Below are positions 24,983 to 33,586 of a stretch of 64,000 bases of DNA, in pieces. This DNA comes from Dyadobacter sp. CY323 (GTDB lineage: Bacteria; Bacteroidota; Bacteroidia; Cytophagales; Spirosomataceae). The stretch covers positions 62,001 to 126,000 of the forward strand of contig NZ_JAJUXH010000023.1 in NCBI RefSeq assembly GCF_021390245.1, in the 5' to 3' direction. Both the position numbers and the translations under genes were made by a program. Each line of letters begins with the position of its first letter. Within the stretch, counting starts at the first letter, position 1. The notes beneath the pieces were generated by a model. That model was not told the DNA's origin. It ran no database searches and was given only the letters and a program-made list of their open reading frames with translations.

Positions 24983-25243
24983 GATTATAGATTTGTTTTC
25001 GTAATGATGTTTAAACCGATGTGAAAGTTGCGCGGGGCAAGAGAAAATTGCCCGATTCCTTTTATCCACAGACCCATTCATTGATCAAAAATAGAACCAA
25101 TCAACAAACTTACTGATTATCAACGCCTTACTTAAATAAAGTTGTTCATTACCGGACAACCCGAACAAAAGAAATTATCGAATCACCGATCCCCGTTTGC
25201 AGGTACGGTTTTTTCTACTCAGCAATCTCAACTATTATATCTT

Positions 25244-25474
25244 ATGAAGACATTCCAGGTAAAAATTATCAAACAATCTGAAAGTGAGGTAATCGAAAAA
25301 GTGCTCCAAAATTTGCAGCTGAGAGGGTTTATCACATTTGAAGAAACAAATCCTTCTGAAAGCTCTGAAGAAACAACACCTGCCACAGAAGAGCAGGTGC
25401 AGGAAATTATCGGTGAGTCCGAGCTGGCGCCATTTTATTCAGAAAAAGAAGCCAAGGATATTCTGAATCTGTAA
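25244..25474 (+). CDS. Small acidic protein of unknown function
   Basis: A 76-residue protein from the ATG at 25244; upstream in-frame sequence has no sign of being coding. It starts MKTFQVKIIKQSESEVIEKVLQNLQLRGFITFEE, continues with a Ser/Thr/Glu-rich stretch, and ends SELAPFYSEKEAKDILNL. The layout recalls DUF2683-type small proteins or the antitoxin partner of RelE-like systems, but no toxin-like gene follows; the next gene is convergent and encodes a lipoprotein. Function unassigned. Confidence 0.55.
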   Translation: MKTFQVKIIKQSESEVIEKVLQNLQLRGFITFEETNPSESSEETTPATEEQVQEIIGESELAPFYSEKEAKDILNL

Positions 25475-25485
25475 TGCATTCAACC

Positions 25486-25842
25486 TTACTTTTTGTAAAT
25501 GGCGATGATTTTGATCTCATCGAAGGTGGCATTACGGCCCCAGCCGCATTGTACCGTTCCTTTATTTCCGGTTTTACTATATTTCAAACGCACCGGGGTA
25601 AAGCTGTAATAGCTATCGATCTTGCCTAATTCTTTGTCTATTTTAACGATTGAACTCTCGTCAGGAAGATAAGATATTGTTGAGTCCCCGGAGACAATTG
25701 AAAAATGCCAGGAACAACCATCGGAAGCGAGCATATTCACCCAGGTTGCGTCCGATTCTACAAGATCTTCATCTAACACTTTACTTTCGTCGTGGCAGCC
25801 TATCCAGGCCAGCAGACCAAATACAACAATCAGGAATTTCAT
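25486..25842 (-). CDS. Small putative lipoprotein of unknown function
   Basis: A 118-residue protein with a lipobox at LAWIGC (Cys16), then an acidic stretch and a predicted all-beta domain (SWHFSIVSGDSTISYLP, YYSFTPVRLKYSKTGNKGTVQCGWG). The start codon overlaps the stop of the beta-glucosidase gene by four bases (ATGA), so it is translationally coupled to it. I recognise no family. The pairing suggests a surface or periplasmic helper of the glucosidase locus, but this is inference only. Confidence 0.65.
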   Translation of the reverse strand: MKFLIVVFGLLAWIGCHDESKVLDEDLVESDATWVNMLASDGCSWHFSIVSGDSTISYLPDESSIVKIDKELGKIDSYYSFTPVRLKYSKTGNKGTVQCGWGRNATFDEIKIIAIYKK

Positions 25843-27275
25843 TTTTCGGGTTGTTTATACGTTTTTTTCAAGGATACATTTTCACGCAGATTAGTTGGAA
25901 GGTTTTGCGTTAATGTGTTTTTCAAGAAGGAAGCAAACCATTTTCCAGAGTCTTTTACAATGCGCTCCTGGCTTTTAAAATCCACAAAAATCAATCCAAA
26001 TCGTGCAGAATAGCCTTCCGCCCATTCGAAATTGTCCATTAAAGTCCAGGCAAAATAACCCTTTACATTTACACCTTCATGTTTTGCTTTCAACACGGCA
26101 GACAAGTAATCCTGAAAAAAGGCAGTACGCTTGGAATCGGCGATTTCCCCATCGGTTAAATGATCTTGAAAAGCTGCTCCGTTTTCAGAAATGACGATAT
26201 CCCGAATTCCATTATATTGCTGGAATTGTTTCAGTATCCGGTACATTCCGTCGGCATTTATTTCCCATCCCATCGCCGTTGTCGGAACATTTCTTAATGC
26301 AGCCGGCACATTTTTCAGCCAAATCACCGGTGCCAGAAACGAATGTCTGACTACGACACTAAAATAATTTTGCAACCCGATAAAATCGAAATCAAATTTC
26401 AGGAGCTCGTAATCGCCAGCTCGCATATACCGGTTGATATTGGAGAGAAAACCAAAACCATCCACCGGGTAACCTAGGCCCAGAGCAGGCTCGATAAAAA
26501 GCCGGTTCATCAGCGCATCGGCACGACGCGCAGCCCCCAGGTCGGCCGGCTTTTCACTATCCGGAAAAACGTACGAACAGGAAAGCGCAATGCCGATGTA
26601 TGCGTTTGGTACCAGGTTGCGCACAATGCGGCCACCCACCGACTGGCACAAAGCCAGGTGATGAACCACGGGAAGAAAGTTCCAGTTCCCTTTTTTTCCC
26701 GGCGCATGTTCACCGGTCGTATAACCCAGGCCAGCAGTTGCCATAGGTTCGTTCATAATGATCCACGAACGCACGCGATCGCCGAAAGCCTCGGCACAAA
26801 TCGTGGTATAAGCAGCAAACCAATCGATAATCTTTCTGTTTTTCCAGCCGCCCAGCAGTTCAAGCGCCTGCGGAAGGTCCCAGTGATAAAGTGTAATCCA
26901 GGGTTCTATTTCGAGCTCAATGCATTTGTTGATCAGCCGGTTATAAAAATCGATTCCTTCTTGATTTACAGCGCCGGCACCTTCGGGAAGAATACGTGAC
27001 CAGGAAATGGAAAACCGAAATTGTTTGAATCCCAGTGATTTAACCTGATTCAGATCATCCTCATAACGGTTGTAAAAATCGCATGCGACCGCCGCCTGAT
27101 CACCATTTTTGATCTTCCCTTTCTTTTTTGCAAACACATCCCAGATACAATCTCCTCTCCCACCTTCACGCACTGCACCCTCGATCTGATAAGCTGCCGT
27201 CGCAACCCCCCAAAGGAAATCCTCCCCGAAGGCATTTGCCGAAAGCGTTTCACCCGTATTTTCTGTTTGTTTCAA
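25839..27275 (-). CDS. GH1 family beta-glucosidase
   Basis: A 478-residue protein with GH1 hallmarks: FLWGVATAAYQIEGAVREGG (residues 20-39), acid/base Glu176 in MNEPM, catalytic nucleophile Glu364 in VISENGAAF, and the C-terminal LMDNFEWAEGYSARFGLIFVDF. The enzyme hydrolyses beta-D-glucosides such as cellobiose with retention. The start is a TTG at 27273-27275: an in-frame stop lies two codons upstream and no ATG is near. No signal peptide is visible, so it is probably cytoplasmic. The downstream lipoprotein gene overlaps its stop codon. Confidence 0.93.
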   Translation of the reverse strand: MKQTENTGETLSANAFGEDFLWGVATAAYQIEGAVREGGRGDCIWDVFAKKKGKIKNGDQAAVACDFYNRYEDDLNQVKSLGFKQFRFSISWSRILPEGAGAVNQEGIDFYNRLINKCIELEIEPWITLYHWDLPQALELLGGWKNRKIIDWFAAYTTICAEAFGDRVRSWIIMNEPMATAGLGYTTGEHAPGKKGNWNFLPVVHHLALCQSVGGRIVRNLVPNAYIGIALSCSYVFPDSEKPADLGAARRADALMNRLFIEPALGLGYPVDGFGFLSNINRYMRAGDYELLKFDFDFIGLQNYFSVVVRHSFLAPVIWLKNVPAALRNVPTTAMGWEINADGMYRILKQFQQYNGIRDIVISENGAAFQDHLTDGEIADSKRTAFFQDYLSAVLKAKHEGVNVKGYFAWTLMDNFEWAEGYSARFGLIFVDFKSQERIVKDSGKWFASFLKNTLTQNLPTNLRENVSLKKTYKQPEK

Positions 27276-27322
27276 AACTTAAAAAGCGATGTTTCCAGAA
27301 AGTTAGGAACATATCAGCAAAC

Positions 27323-27351
27323 AAAAACCCTCCGCCCGGGTGACGAAGGGT
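27323..27351 (-). terminator. Rho-independent terminator of the T9SS cargo gene
   Basis: On the minus strand ACCCTTCG pairs with CGGAGGGT (7 of 8, one G-U) around an 9-base loop and is followed by five T. It lies 35 bases beyond the stop of the 27386-29827 gene. Confidence 0.6.
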
Positions 27352-27385
27352 CCTGCATGACAGAAAGCTCTGCTATTCCATTTAA

Positions 27386-29827
27386 TTATTTTACAACTAC
27401 TACTTTCCGCAACACCGGGTTGTTATTCACTTTTACAAAATAAGTACCCTGAGTAAGTTTTGTAAGATCGACTTCATTCGATGCATTTGGCAGCGCATTC
27501 AGTACCATGATTCCGCTCACATTGTAAATTTTCACATTTTCAATGGCCTGGTTTCCAGAGAATTTAATGCGGTCCGACGTTGGGTTTGGATAAATCGCCA
27601 CTTCCAGGTCGCCATTGAAATTCAGGCTTCTGATCGAACTGTAAGCAAACGTCCCATCGGCATCGACCATTTTCAGTCGGTACAAATTAACCGCGAGAGG
27701 GCTAGTGTGCGTATAGTGATAAGTGATTAGTCCCTTACTTTCACCCTGAGCCTGGATGGTAGTAAGTGCATTCCAGATCTTGCCATCCTGACTATGTTGA
27801 ATGTCAAAATGATCTGAGTTTGTCTCGTAGGTAGTTGACCAGTTTAATGAGGCAGTACTACCTTCTTTTTTCACATCGAATGCAGCAAGAGTTACAGGCA
27901 GCGGAGAGCCTGAGAATGTGAGACAACCCTGGTCGGCCCTGAAAACGCCACTTGTCGCCGATCCCTGGATACGGATCACCTTGGTACCTGCTGGAATCGC
28001 GCCCGCGAGCACATATTTTTCCAGGCCTGTCGGCGCAGTTCCAAAGATCTTGGAAACGTCTTTTTCGATCTTGCCTAATTCTTTGTTTGAATCATCGTAG
28101 AAGAAAATATGGAACTTCTGTCCGCCATTATCCTCTTTAGCACCCCAGATTGTTAAGGATACCGAGCTTCCCCACGCGGATTGAAATGCAATATTCTGAT
28201 AAAACTTGCCCGAGCCAATCAGTTTCAAGCCGTTATCCCCGCAGTTTTTGGCATCGGGCGAAGAACTCACATTGCCTTCCGAAGTCCAGCTGCTCGTTCC
28301 CGTTTCGAAACCTGCATTTGCTAATCTGTTGTTCGTGCAAGTTTCGCATTGAGAAGGTGGGACAATTGACATACAAGCCGCATCGAAGTAGAAATTACTG
28401 CCATCCGACGATGCCGCCACGATTACTTTCACCGTTCCTGCCGGGGCTGTTGATGGCAATGTATACTGCTGCAATCCTGATGCCGAATTTTTTTCAACAT
28501 CTCTTGAAATGTTGTGAGCTCCGGGAATGAGCTCGTTTGAAGAATTATAAAACAAAAGCAAAAACTTGTTGTTCTTAGCGGGATTTTCGGTGGCCCCGGA
28601 GATTGTAAGATTCACAGCGGTTCCCGGAACGACGCTGTACTCCTGATAAACCGTTCCTGCACCCGCGATTTTACCAACCTTCGTGCCACATGCATACGAT
28701 TTTGTGAGCGTACTGAAACTTGTTCCATCCAGTTTGGCCCAATCGTTCGTTCCGTTCTCGAAACTGGGATTTTTTAAAACTGTTTCAGCATCCGCGCAGC
28801 CTGAACACGGGGTTGTCGGCGGAGGTGTAATGGTCATACATACCACATCTACCTTGAAGAAGTCGCCTGCCGAGTAAAGTATAAAGCGAACCTTTGTTGC
28901 ATTCAGCGGAGCATCGCCGGAAATGGTGAATTTTTTTAAGTTACTATCCGTCACTTTGTAATCCATAGGAACCGGAGTAATGGAAGCGACTTTTGTGTCC
29001 CCGTCATAAAATTCCATTTTGAACGAATGCTCTATTTTGGTATCGTGCGTCCCGCCATAGGCAATGATGCTTACTTTACTTCCGCCAACCAGTGCCACAT
29101 CCTGATAAACACTTCCCGAACCCGTAATAAGCCCATTTTTTGAACCGCACATATTAAACGCTTCGTCTGTACCGAAATTCGTCGCGCCTTTTTCCCAATA
29201 CTTGGTACCGTCCTCAAAACTTCCGTTTTTTATCGCATTATCCTCATCCTTACAGCATTCAGCTACCGGCGCCGGAGGATCAACCGACATGCAGGCGGCG
29301 TCTATCTTGAAATAATTTCCATTTGATGAAAAGGAGACACGTACTTTATTGGCATTTGCAGGCGCATTTTCCCAAAGTGAATATTCCTGAAGTTTATGCT
29401 CATGAGTCACTTTGTAATTCATCGACACCATGTTGTGATCGTTTTCCGTGACGGGGATCAACGTGTTGCCATTGTAGAATGTGAGGAAGATCCGGTGCCT
29501 GAAATCCGTTTCGTGCGTTCCTCCGTAAACAGAAAAGTTTACCTTGCTGCCTCCTGCGATATTAACTTCCTGATAAACAAGTCCGGAGCCATTCATCAGA
29601 CCATTTTTATTGCTGCCGCAAGTACTGTATTTGGTATCCGTTCCGAATGAGCCGTCACCGGTAAAGGTCCAGTTGGCAGTTCCTGATTCAAATCCGCCAT
29701 TTTTCAGTTTATTATCCGAATCCTTGCATCCGCAATCTCCCCCGGTAAAGGTGGGAGCCCCGGTTGTAACCTGAACGAATCCCAGGCTAAGAAAAAGTAG
29801 GCTTAATACTAACGTAAAGGTTTTCAT
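27386..29827 (-). CDS. Large four-repeat cell-surface protein with T9SS C-terminal sorting domain
   Basis: An 813-residue protein with a signal peptide (about residues 1-23). Four tandem domains of ~150 residues follow, starting near residues 31, 190, 340 and 494. Each opens with a CxxC-type cysteine cluster and KNGGFESGT-like sequence, contains a CGSKNGLITGSGSVYQDV-like core, and ends with FKIDAACMS-like sequence. The repeats look like carbohydrate-binding or jelly-roll modules. After them come a LPVTLAAFDVKKEGSTASLNWST linker domain and a type A sorting domain (YPNPTSDRIKF to the end KVNNNPVLRKVVVVK) for export through the type IX secretion system. No catalytic domain is visible, so binding or adhesion is the likely role. 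Confidence 0.85.
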   Translation of the reverse strand: MKTFTLVLSLLFLSLGFVQVTTGAPTFTGGDCGCKDSDNKLKNGGFESGTANWTFTGDGSFGTDTKYSTCGSNKNGLMNGSGLVYQEVNIAGGSKVNFSVYGGTHETDFRHRIFLTFYNGNTLIPVTENDHNMVSMNYKVTHEHKLQEYSLWENAPANANKVRVSFSSNGNYFKIDAACMSVDPPAPVAECCKDEDNAIKNGSFEDGTKYWEKGATNFGTDEAFNMCGSKNGLITGSGSVYQDVALVGGSKVSIIAYGGTHDTKIEHSFKMEFYDGDTKVASITPVPMDYKVTDSNLKKFTISGDAPLNATKVRFILYSAGDFFKVDVVCMTITPPPTTPCSGCADAETVLKNPSFENGTNDWAKLDGTSFSTLTKSYACGTKVGKIAGAGTVYQEYSVVPGTAVNLTISGATENPAKNNKFLLLFYNSSNELIPGAHNISRDVEKNSASGLQQYTLPSTAPAGTVKVIVAASSDGSNFYFDAACMSIVPPSQCETCTNNRLANAGFETGTSSWTSEGNVSSSPDAKNCGDNGLKLIGSGKFYQNIAFQSAWGSSVSLTIWGAKEDNGGQKFHIFFYDDSNKELGKIEKDVSKIFGTAPTGLEKYVLAGAIPAGTKVIRIQGSATSGVFRADQGCLTFSGSPLPVTLAAFDVKKEGSTASLNWSTTYETNSDHFDIQHSQDGKIWNALTTIQAQGESKGLITYHYTHTSPLAVNLYRLKMVDADGTFAYSSIRSLNFNGDLEVAIYPNPTSDRIKFSGNQAIENVKIYNVSGIMVLNALPNASNEVDLTKLTQGTYFVKVNNNPVLRKVVVVK

Positions 29828-29882
29828 AACATAATTGATTTGTAAGTAATTAGGTAGAACGTGAGTCGGTGTAATGTACTTG

Positions 29883-29890
29883 CAAAAGTA
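29883..29890 (-). promoter_or_regulatory. Possible Bacteroidota -7 element for the T9SS cargo gene
   Basis: The minus strand reads TACTTTTG, fitting TAnnTTTG, 55 bases before the start codon. The -33 region lacks a clear TTTG at the usual spacing. Confidence 0.35.
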
Positions 29891-30430
29891 TGGTTTAGGT
29901 CAATGAAAAATAGCACTTTTTTTATATGACAATTAAAAATGAACTAGGTATAAGTCAATTTTCAAAGTATTTTTATAAGTCTAATTAAAAGTATTTCTAA
30001 ATTCTGCGAAGCCCTTTTTCCGCTTTTCAAGCGACTTTATCGTTAAATAATTCTTCCAACCAATTTTGGCGTGTTCGACATTCAGGAGGAGCCAGGAATA
30101 TAATTATTTCAATGCGCTGCGGATCAGATAGCAACGCAAAGTGCGAATCGGAGAATGGGCGCCATGTAATAAATCGGGCGGCGCACCGCCAAAAACAAGA
30201 CTGTAAACCAATATCAGATTGAACTATATCGTAGAATAGCTGGAAAAACCCAGAATAAGTGAGCACACGAGTTGTAGGCCTTATTCGTATGCAGGTAAAT
30301 TCCAGGTTTGCGGGATATTCATTTGTAACTCTTTTTATCAAAAGTAGACTTTGTCGAACATCCTGAAATCAGCTGTGGATAACTGAAAATGAGCACTGAA
30401 GAATTTCGACAAAATTTTTTTTCACAAAAG

Positions 30431-30458
30431 AGCCAACTTCTACAAATAGAAATTGGCT
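30431..30458 (-). terminator. Terminator of the sigma factor gene
   Basis: AGCCAACTTCT (30431-30441) pairs with AGAAATTGGCT (30448-30458), 10 of 11, with a 6-base loop. On the minus strand it is followed by CTTTTGTG and a long A/T tract. It lies 60 bases beyond the stop at 30519. Confidence 0.6.
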
Positions 30459-30518
30459 TTCGAAGTCAATGCAAATATTTTATTAACCCATTGCGGATTG
30501 TAACTACATGATATTGGG

Positions 30519-31088
30519 TCAGGCCACTGCAAATTCAAGCTTTTGAACGCCGAAAACGACCCTTAATTCCTGCAGACCTTTTCGAATGCGGGATTTAACG
30601 GTACCCAGCGGGAGACTGAGGTTTTGAGAAACCTCCTCATGGGTATAACCCTGAAAATAAACGAGATCGATTAATAGTTTACGCTCCGGCACCAGCCGCT
30701 CCACAATAGCCCGCAAATCGATGGTCACTATCGACGGATTATAACTGCTTACGCTTGCCAATTCACCATCCAGAACATGTTCCAGCGCAACCAGGCTTTC
30801 CAATTTTACCTCCATCCGCAACCTGTCAATGGCGGTGTTCCTCACTACATTGAGGATCCAGGTAAACAGCGTGCCTTTTTCAGAATTGTAGCTACCGATG
30901 CTTTTCCAAACCTTAATAAATGCATCCTGCATCACATCCGCTGCCCTTTCTTCGTCTTTTACAATGCGTAAAATAATCCCGTACAATGCGGATGAATAAC
31001 GATCGTACAAATACTCGAATGCCTCTCGGTCGTTGCGTTTAAGCGACTGGATCAATTCCAGCTCGGTGTAGGTAGACTTGTTATTCAT
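30519..31088 (-). CDS. RNA polymerase sigma factor, ECF type (SigK-like)
   Basis: 189 residues from the ATG at 31086-31088; longer readings upstream add an unrelated basic stretch. Region 2 is seen as AFEYLYDRYSSALYGIILRIVKDEERAADVMQDAFIKVWKS (residues 23-63) and GTLFTWILNVVRNTAIDRLR. Region 4 has YFQGYTHEEVSQNLSLPLGTVKSRIRKGLQELR (144-176). This fits sigma-70 factors of the ECF group with a SigK/RpoE-like region. No anti-sigma factor gene lies next to it: downstream is non-coding and upstream is a divergent DUF885 gene. Its target is unknown. Confidence 0.9.
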   Translation of the reverse strand: MNNKSTYTELELIQSLKRNDREAFEYLYDRYSSALYGIILRIVKDEERAADVMQDAFIKVWKSIGSYNSEKGTLFTWILNVVRNTAIDRLRMEVKLESLVALEHVLDGELASVSSYNPSIVTIDLRAIVERLVPERKLLIDLVYFQGYTHEEVSQNLSLPLGTVKSRIRKGLQELRVVFGVQKLEFAVA

Positions 31089-31312
31089 GGTTCTGGTTAT
31101 CTGTTTGTGGATGTGCGTTTTACTACCAAACCGGAGCGCGGTTGGCCCTATCATTATTATACCAACCTCCGACTTCCTTTTACCTGGGAACTTTACGGAC
31201 ATTTTGGGGAGACGAAGATGGATCAACTGTCCCGAAAACTGTGTTAGTCTACAATTTTCGCCTTTTGCAGAGAAAACAGTACTTTTAAAAATCAAACCAT
31301 AAAGACATTCCA

Positions 31313-32623
31313 ATGCTCTTTAAAACGATTCTTTTCGCAATGATTCCAGCCTTCCTAATTTCATGTACTTCCGATTCGGACGAAAGCAACGCATTAGACC
31401 AAATTGCACAAGAGTACGTAAAACTGGGACTTTCAATCGGTCAGTATGACGGCGATTTTGTAGATGCATATTATGGCCCCGACTCGTTAAAACCGACAGC
31501 AAAACCAGATTCCGTATTCCCCAAAGAAACCTTTCTGGCCAAAGCCGGAGAACTGAAAAAAAACCTGGCAGACCTGGCAGCAAAGTCCAAAAACGATACG
31601 ATCTCCGGACGTGCGAAATGGCTTATCTCGCAGCTGACTGCATTCGAACGGAGAATCCGCATTTACTCGGAAGAGTATGCCCCGTTTGATACCGAATCCA
31701 AAGACTTGTTTGACGCCGTGGCACCTGTCCATTCCGAAAAACATTTCCAGGACCTGATCGCCCGGCTGGACAGTATCCTTCCCGGCAAAGGTTCTCTCCC
31801 CGATCGGTTTCAGAATCTGGCTGCCAATTTTCTGATCCCGAAAGATAAAATCGATACCATTTTCCAGGCGGCGATTGCCGAAGCAAGAAAGCGGACGCTG
31901 AAACATTACAAAATGCCGGCAAACGAAACCTTCACCATGGAATATGTGACGGACAAGCCGTGGTCGGGATATAACTGGTACAAAGGCAATTACAACAGTG
32001 TGATCCAGATTAATGTAAGCCAGCCCATATTCATTGAGCGCGCCATTGACCTGGCCTGTCATGAAGGGTATCCGGGACATCATGTTTTCAATGCTTTGCT
32101 GGAAGAGAAGCTATTCAGAGAAAAAGGCTGGACGGAAATTTCATTGTACCCGCTTTTTAGTCCGCAATCGCTGATCGCCGAGGGCAGCGCGAACTACGGG
32201 ATCTCGGTGGCTTTTCCGGGTGATGAGCAAAAGCAATTTTGTAAAGAAGTACTGATGCCGCTCGCAGGTCTGGACACATCGAAAACAGATGCCTATTTCG
32301 AAGCTCTGGAAATAAAATCCCAGCTCAATTATGCGAGAAACGAAGTAGCCCGCGGGATTTTGAATAAGTCGATGGCAGATGCCGAGGCGCAACGCTGGCT
32401 CACCGATTACAGCCTTCTTACCGAAAAAGGTGCCGCTGATAACCTGCGATTTGTCAAAAAATACCGCAGCTATGTGATCAATTACAATTACGGTCAGGAT
32501 CTTGTCAAAAATTACATTGAAAGCCAGGGCGGTACCGCCGACGCTCCCGAGTTACGCTGGCAACTGTTCGAGAAGTTGTTGACCAATCAGGTCAGGGCGA
32601 GTGCCCTGTTGGAAAAAAAATAA
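31313..32623 (+). CDS. DUF885 family putative lipoprotein (metalloprotease-like)
   Basis: A 436-residue protein with a lipoprotein signal (LISCTS, Cys18). The family hallmark is present: CHEGYPGHHVFN (His250, Glu251, with His256 and His257) and a second acidic residue in LIAEGSANYG (Glu290). The HExxxxHH-like pattern with a distal Glu suggests a zinc-dependent peptidase of the gluzincin type, which the DUF885 family is thought to resemble; activity is unproven. Lengths in the family run to about 600 residues, so this is a short member. It is followed after 2 bases by the GNAT gene, so the two are co-transcribed. Confidence 0.82.
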   Translation: MLFKTILFAMIPAFLISCTSDSDESNALDQIAQEYVKLGLSIGQYDGDFVDAYYGPDSLKPTAKPDSVFPKETFLAKAGELKKNLADLAAKSKNDTISGRAKWLISQLTAFERRIRIYSEEYAPFDTESKDLFDAVAPVHSEKHFQDLIARLDSILPGKGSLPDRFQNLAANFLIPKDKIDTIFQAAIAEARKRTLKHYKMPANETFTMEYVTDKPWSGYNWYKGNYNSVIQINVSQPIFIERAIDLACHEGYPGHHVFNALLEEKLFREKGWTEISLYPLFSPQSLIAEGSANYGISVAFPGDEQKQFCKEVLMPLAGLDTSKTDAYFEALEIKSQLNYARNEVARGILNKSMADAEAQRWLTDYSLLTEKGAADNLRFVKKYRSYVINYNYGQDLVKNYIESQGGTADAPELRWQLFEKLLTNQVRASALLEKK

Positions 32624-32625
32624 CC

Positions 32626-33096
32626 ATGTTCAAAATTATTCAGGCCAATACGCCGCTGCATTACGAAGCGGCGGCGGATCTTTTCCGGGAATATGCCGAT
32701 TCCCTGGATTTCACACTTTCGTTTCAGAGCTTTGAAAATGAGCTGACGATCCTGCCCGACATGTACGGGCCGCCAACCGGCGCTTTATTTCTTCTGGAGT
32801 ATGCCGATGCATTTATAGGCGTAGCAGGATTAAGACGGATCGAAAACGACACAACGTGTGAGGTGAAGCGTATGTACATTCGTCCGGGTTACCAGGGGAA
32901 AGGCCTCGGAAAAAGCTTATTGTCCGAAATCATCGGAACTGCCGAAGCTTTAAATTACAAACTCATTAAACTGGATACGCTCGGACCGAAAATGCCCGCC
33001 GCAGTGCGATTATACCAGTCATTCGGCTTTAAAGAAACAAAACCTTACAATTTCAATCCTCACGAAGGCGTGTTATATTTTGAAAAAGAACTTTAA
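32626..33096 (+). CDS. GNAT-family N-acetyltransferase
   Basis: A 156-residue protein with the GNAT fold. Motif A is VKRMYIRPGYQGKGLGKSLL (residues 80-99), with the acetyl-CoA-binding Q-G-K-G-L-G. LDTLGPKMPAAVRLYQSFGFKE follows, typical of motif B, and the protein ends with a strand, VLYFEKEL. The acceptor substrate is unknown. The ATG sits two bases after the DUF885 stop (TAACCATG), so translation is coupled. Confidence 0.92.
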   Translation: MFKIIQANTPLHYEAAADLFREYADSLDFTLSFQSFENELTILPDMYGPPTGALFLLEYADAFIGVAGLRRIENDTTCEVKRMYIRPGYQGKGLGKSLLSEIIGTAEALNYKLIKLDTLGPKMPAAVRLYQSFGFKETKPYNFNPHEGVLYFEKEL

Positions 33097-33244
33097 CCTC
33101 TTACTTACCTTTCTGGCGATTTGTTTTTATCCTGATAGAGTTGTCGGACAAGCTGCTTCCCAGCCTAAAAGGTTCCTGGAAAAAAGCATTATGGACTCCC
33201 TCTCCGCTGATATAGGTTTGGGAAAAAGACTCACCAGGTTTTAA
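33080..33244 (+). pseudogene. Truncated 5' remnant of a secreted-protein gene
   Basis: In the frame of a TTG at 33080 (overlapping the GNAT 3' end by 17 bases), 54 codons read as a signal peptide (KKNFNLLLTFLAICFYPDRVVGQ) followed by about 30 mature residues (RFLEKSIMDSLSADIGLGKR) and end at a TAA inside the terminator hairpin at 33224-33262. The last residues are encoded by the hairpin arm. The signal peptide with only a short mature part suggests a gene cut short by deletion or by gain of the terminator. It could also be a genuine small exported peptide. Confidence 0.45.
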
Positions 33245-33262
33245 AAACCTGGTGAGTCTTTT
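33224..33262 (+). terminator. Strong terminator after the DUF885-GNAT operon
   Basis: A perfect 18-bp stem (33224-33241 with 33245-33262) has a 3-base loop. The outer ends are AAAA and TTTT, so it can work in both directions. The minus-strand gene ends at 33267, only 5 bases away. Confidence 0.88.
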
Positions 33263-33266
33263 CAGA

Positions 33267-33554
33267 TCACGCGATAGCCTCCCGCAACAGGGTCCTGCTT
33301 TCCTTTTTCACAAACGTAATCGGTACGAATTCGTCCGTTGGGGCGCCGATGTAGTAGACAGTCCAATCCGGGTCGTGGTGCGAAAGCATTTCGCTGATGC
33401 AGTCGGCACGGTGCGCCACCGGATTCGAACAATCTTCCCAATAAAACAGCTCAACCCGATAAAACAGGTTCTGCTTTATTCCATTAATCGTCACTTCAAC
33501 TTTAATCTCCTGCTTGCCTTGAAGCGGTGGGATAGGGATAGCAATGTGGCTCAT
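33267..33554 (-). CDS. Small conserved-looking protein of unknown function
   Basis: A 95-residue soluble protein, MSHIAIPIPPLQGKQEIKVEVTINGIKQNLFYRVELFYWEDC at the N-terminus and HHDPDWTVYYIGAPTDEFVPITFVKKES near the end. No signal peptide, no membrane segment and no recognised family. Its start is 32 bases from the stop of the first permease gene, so it may be the last gene of that transcription unit. Confidence 0.55.
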   Translation of the reverse strand: MSHIAIPIPPLQGKQEIKVEVTINGIKQNLFYRVELFYWEDCSNPVAHRADCISEMLSHHDPDWTVYYIGAPTDEFVPITFVKKESRTLLREAIA

Positions 33555-33586
33555 GGGATGTTAGTAGTTTAGATTATAGCTTTCAG

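Larger units (their letters stand above)
29828..30518. other. 690-base intergenic region without a convincing gene
   Basis: The right end holds the terminator of the sigma factor gene (30431-30458). The left end, before the T9SS gene, is A/T-rich with a TACTTTTG element on the minus strand. In the middle, a minus-strand open frame from 30341 to 30027 has only a TTG start, no internal Met and an odd composition. I see nothing else of note. Confidence 0.5.

Noticed and set aside
30027..30341. 104-codon minus-strand open frame in the 29.8-30.5 kb gap
   Set aside because: It has only a TTG start, no internal Met, an arginine/cysteine-rich composition unlike the neighbouring genes and no recognisable family, so it was left as non-coding.
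31200..31312. Promoter elements for the divergent DUF885 and sigma factor genes
   Set aside because: No TTTG/TAnnTTTG pair at acceptable spacing could be found on either strand, so no promoter was called.
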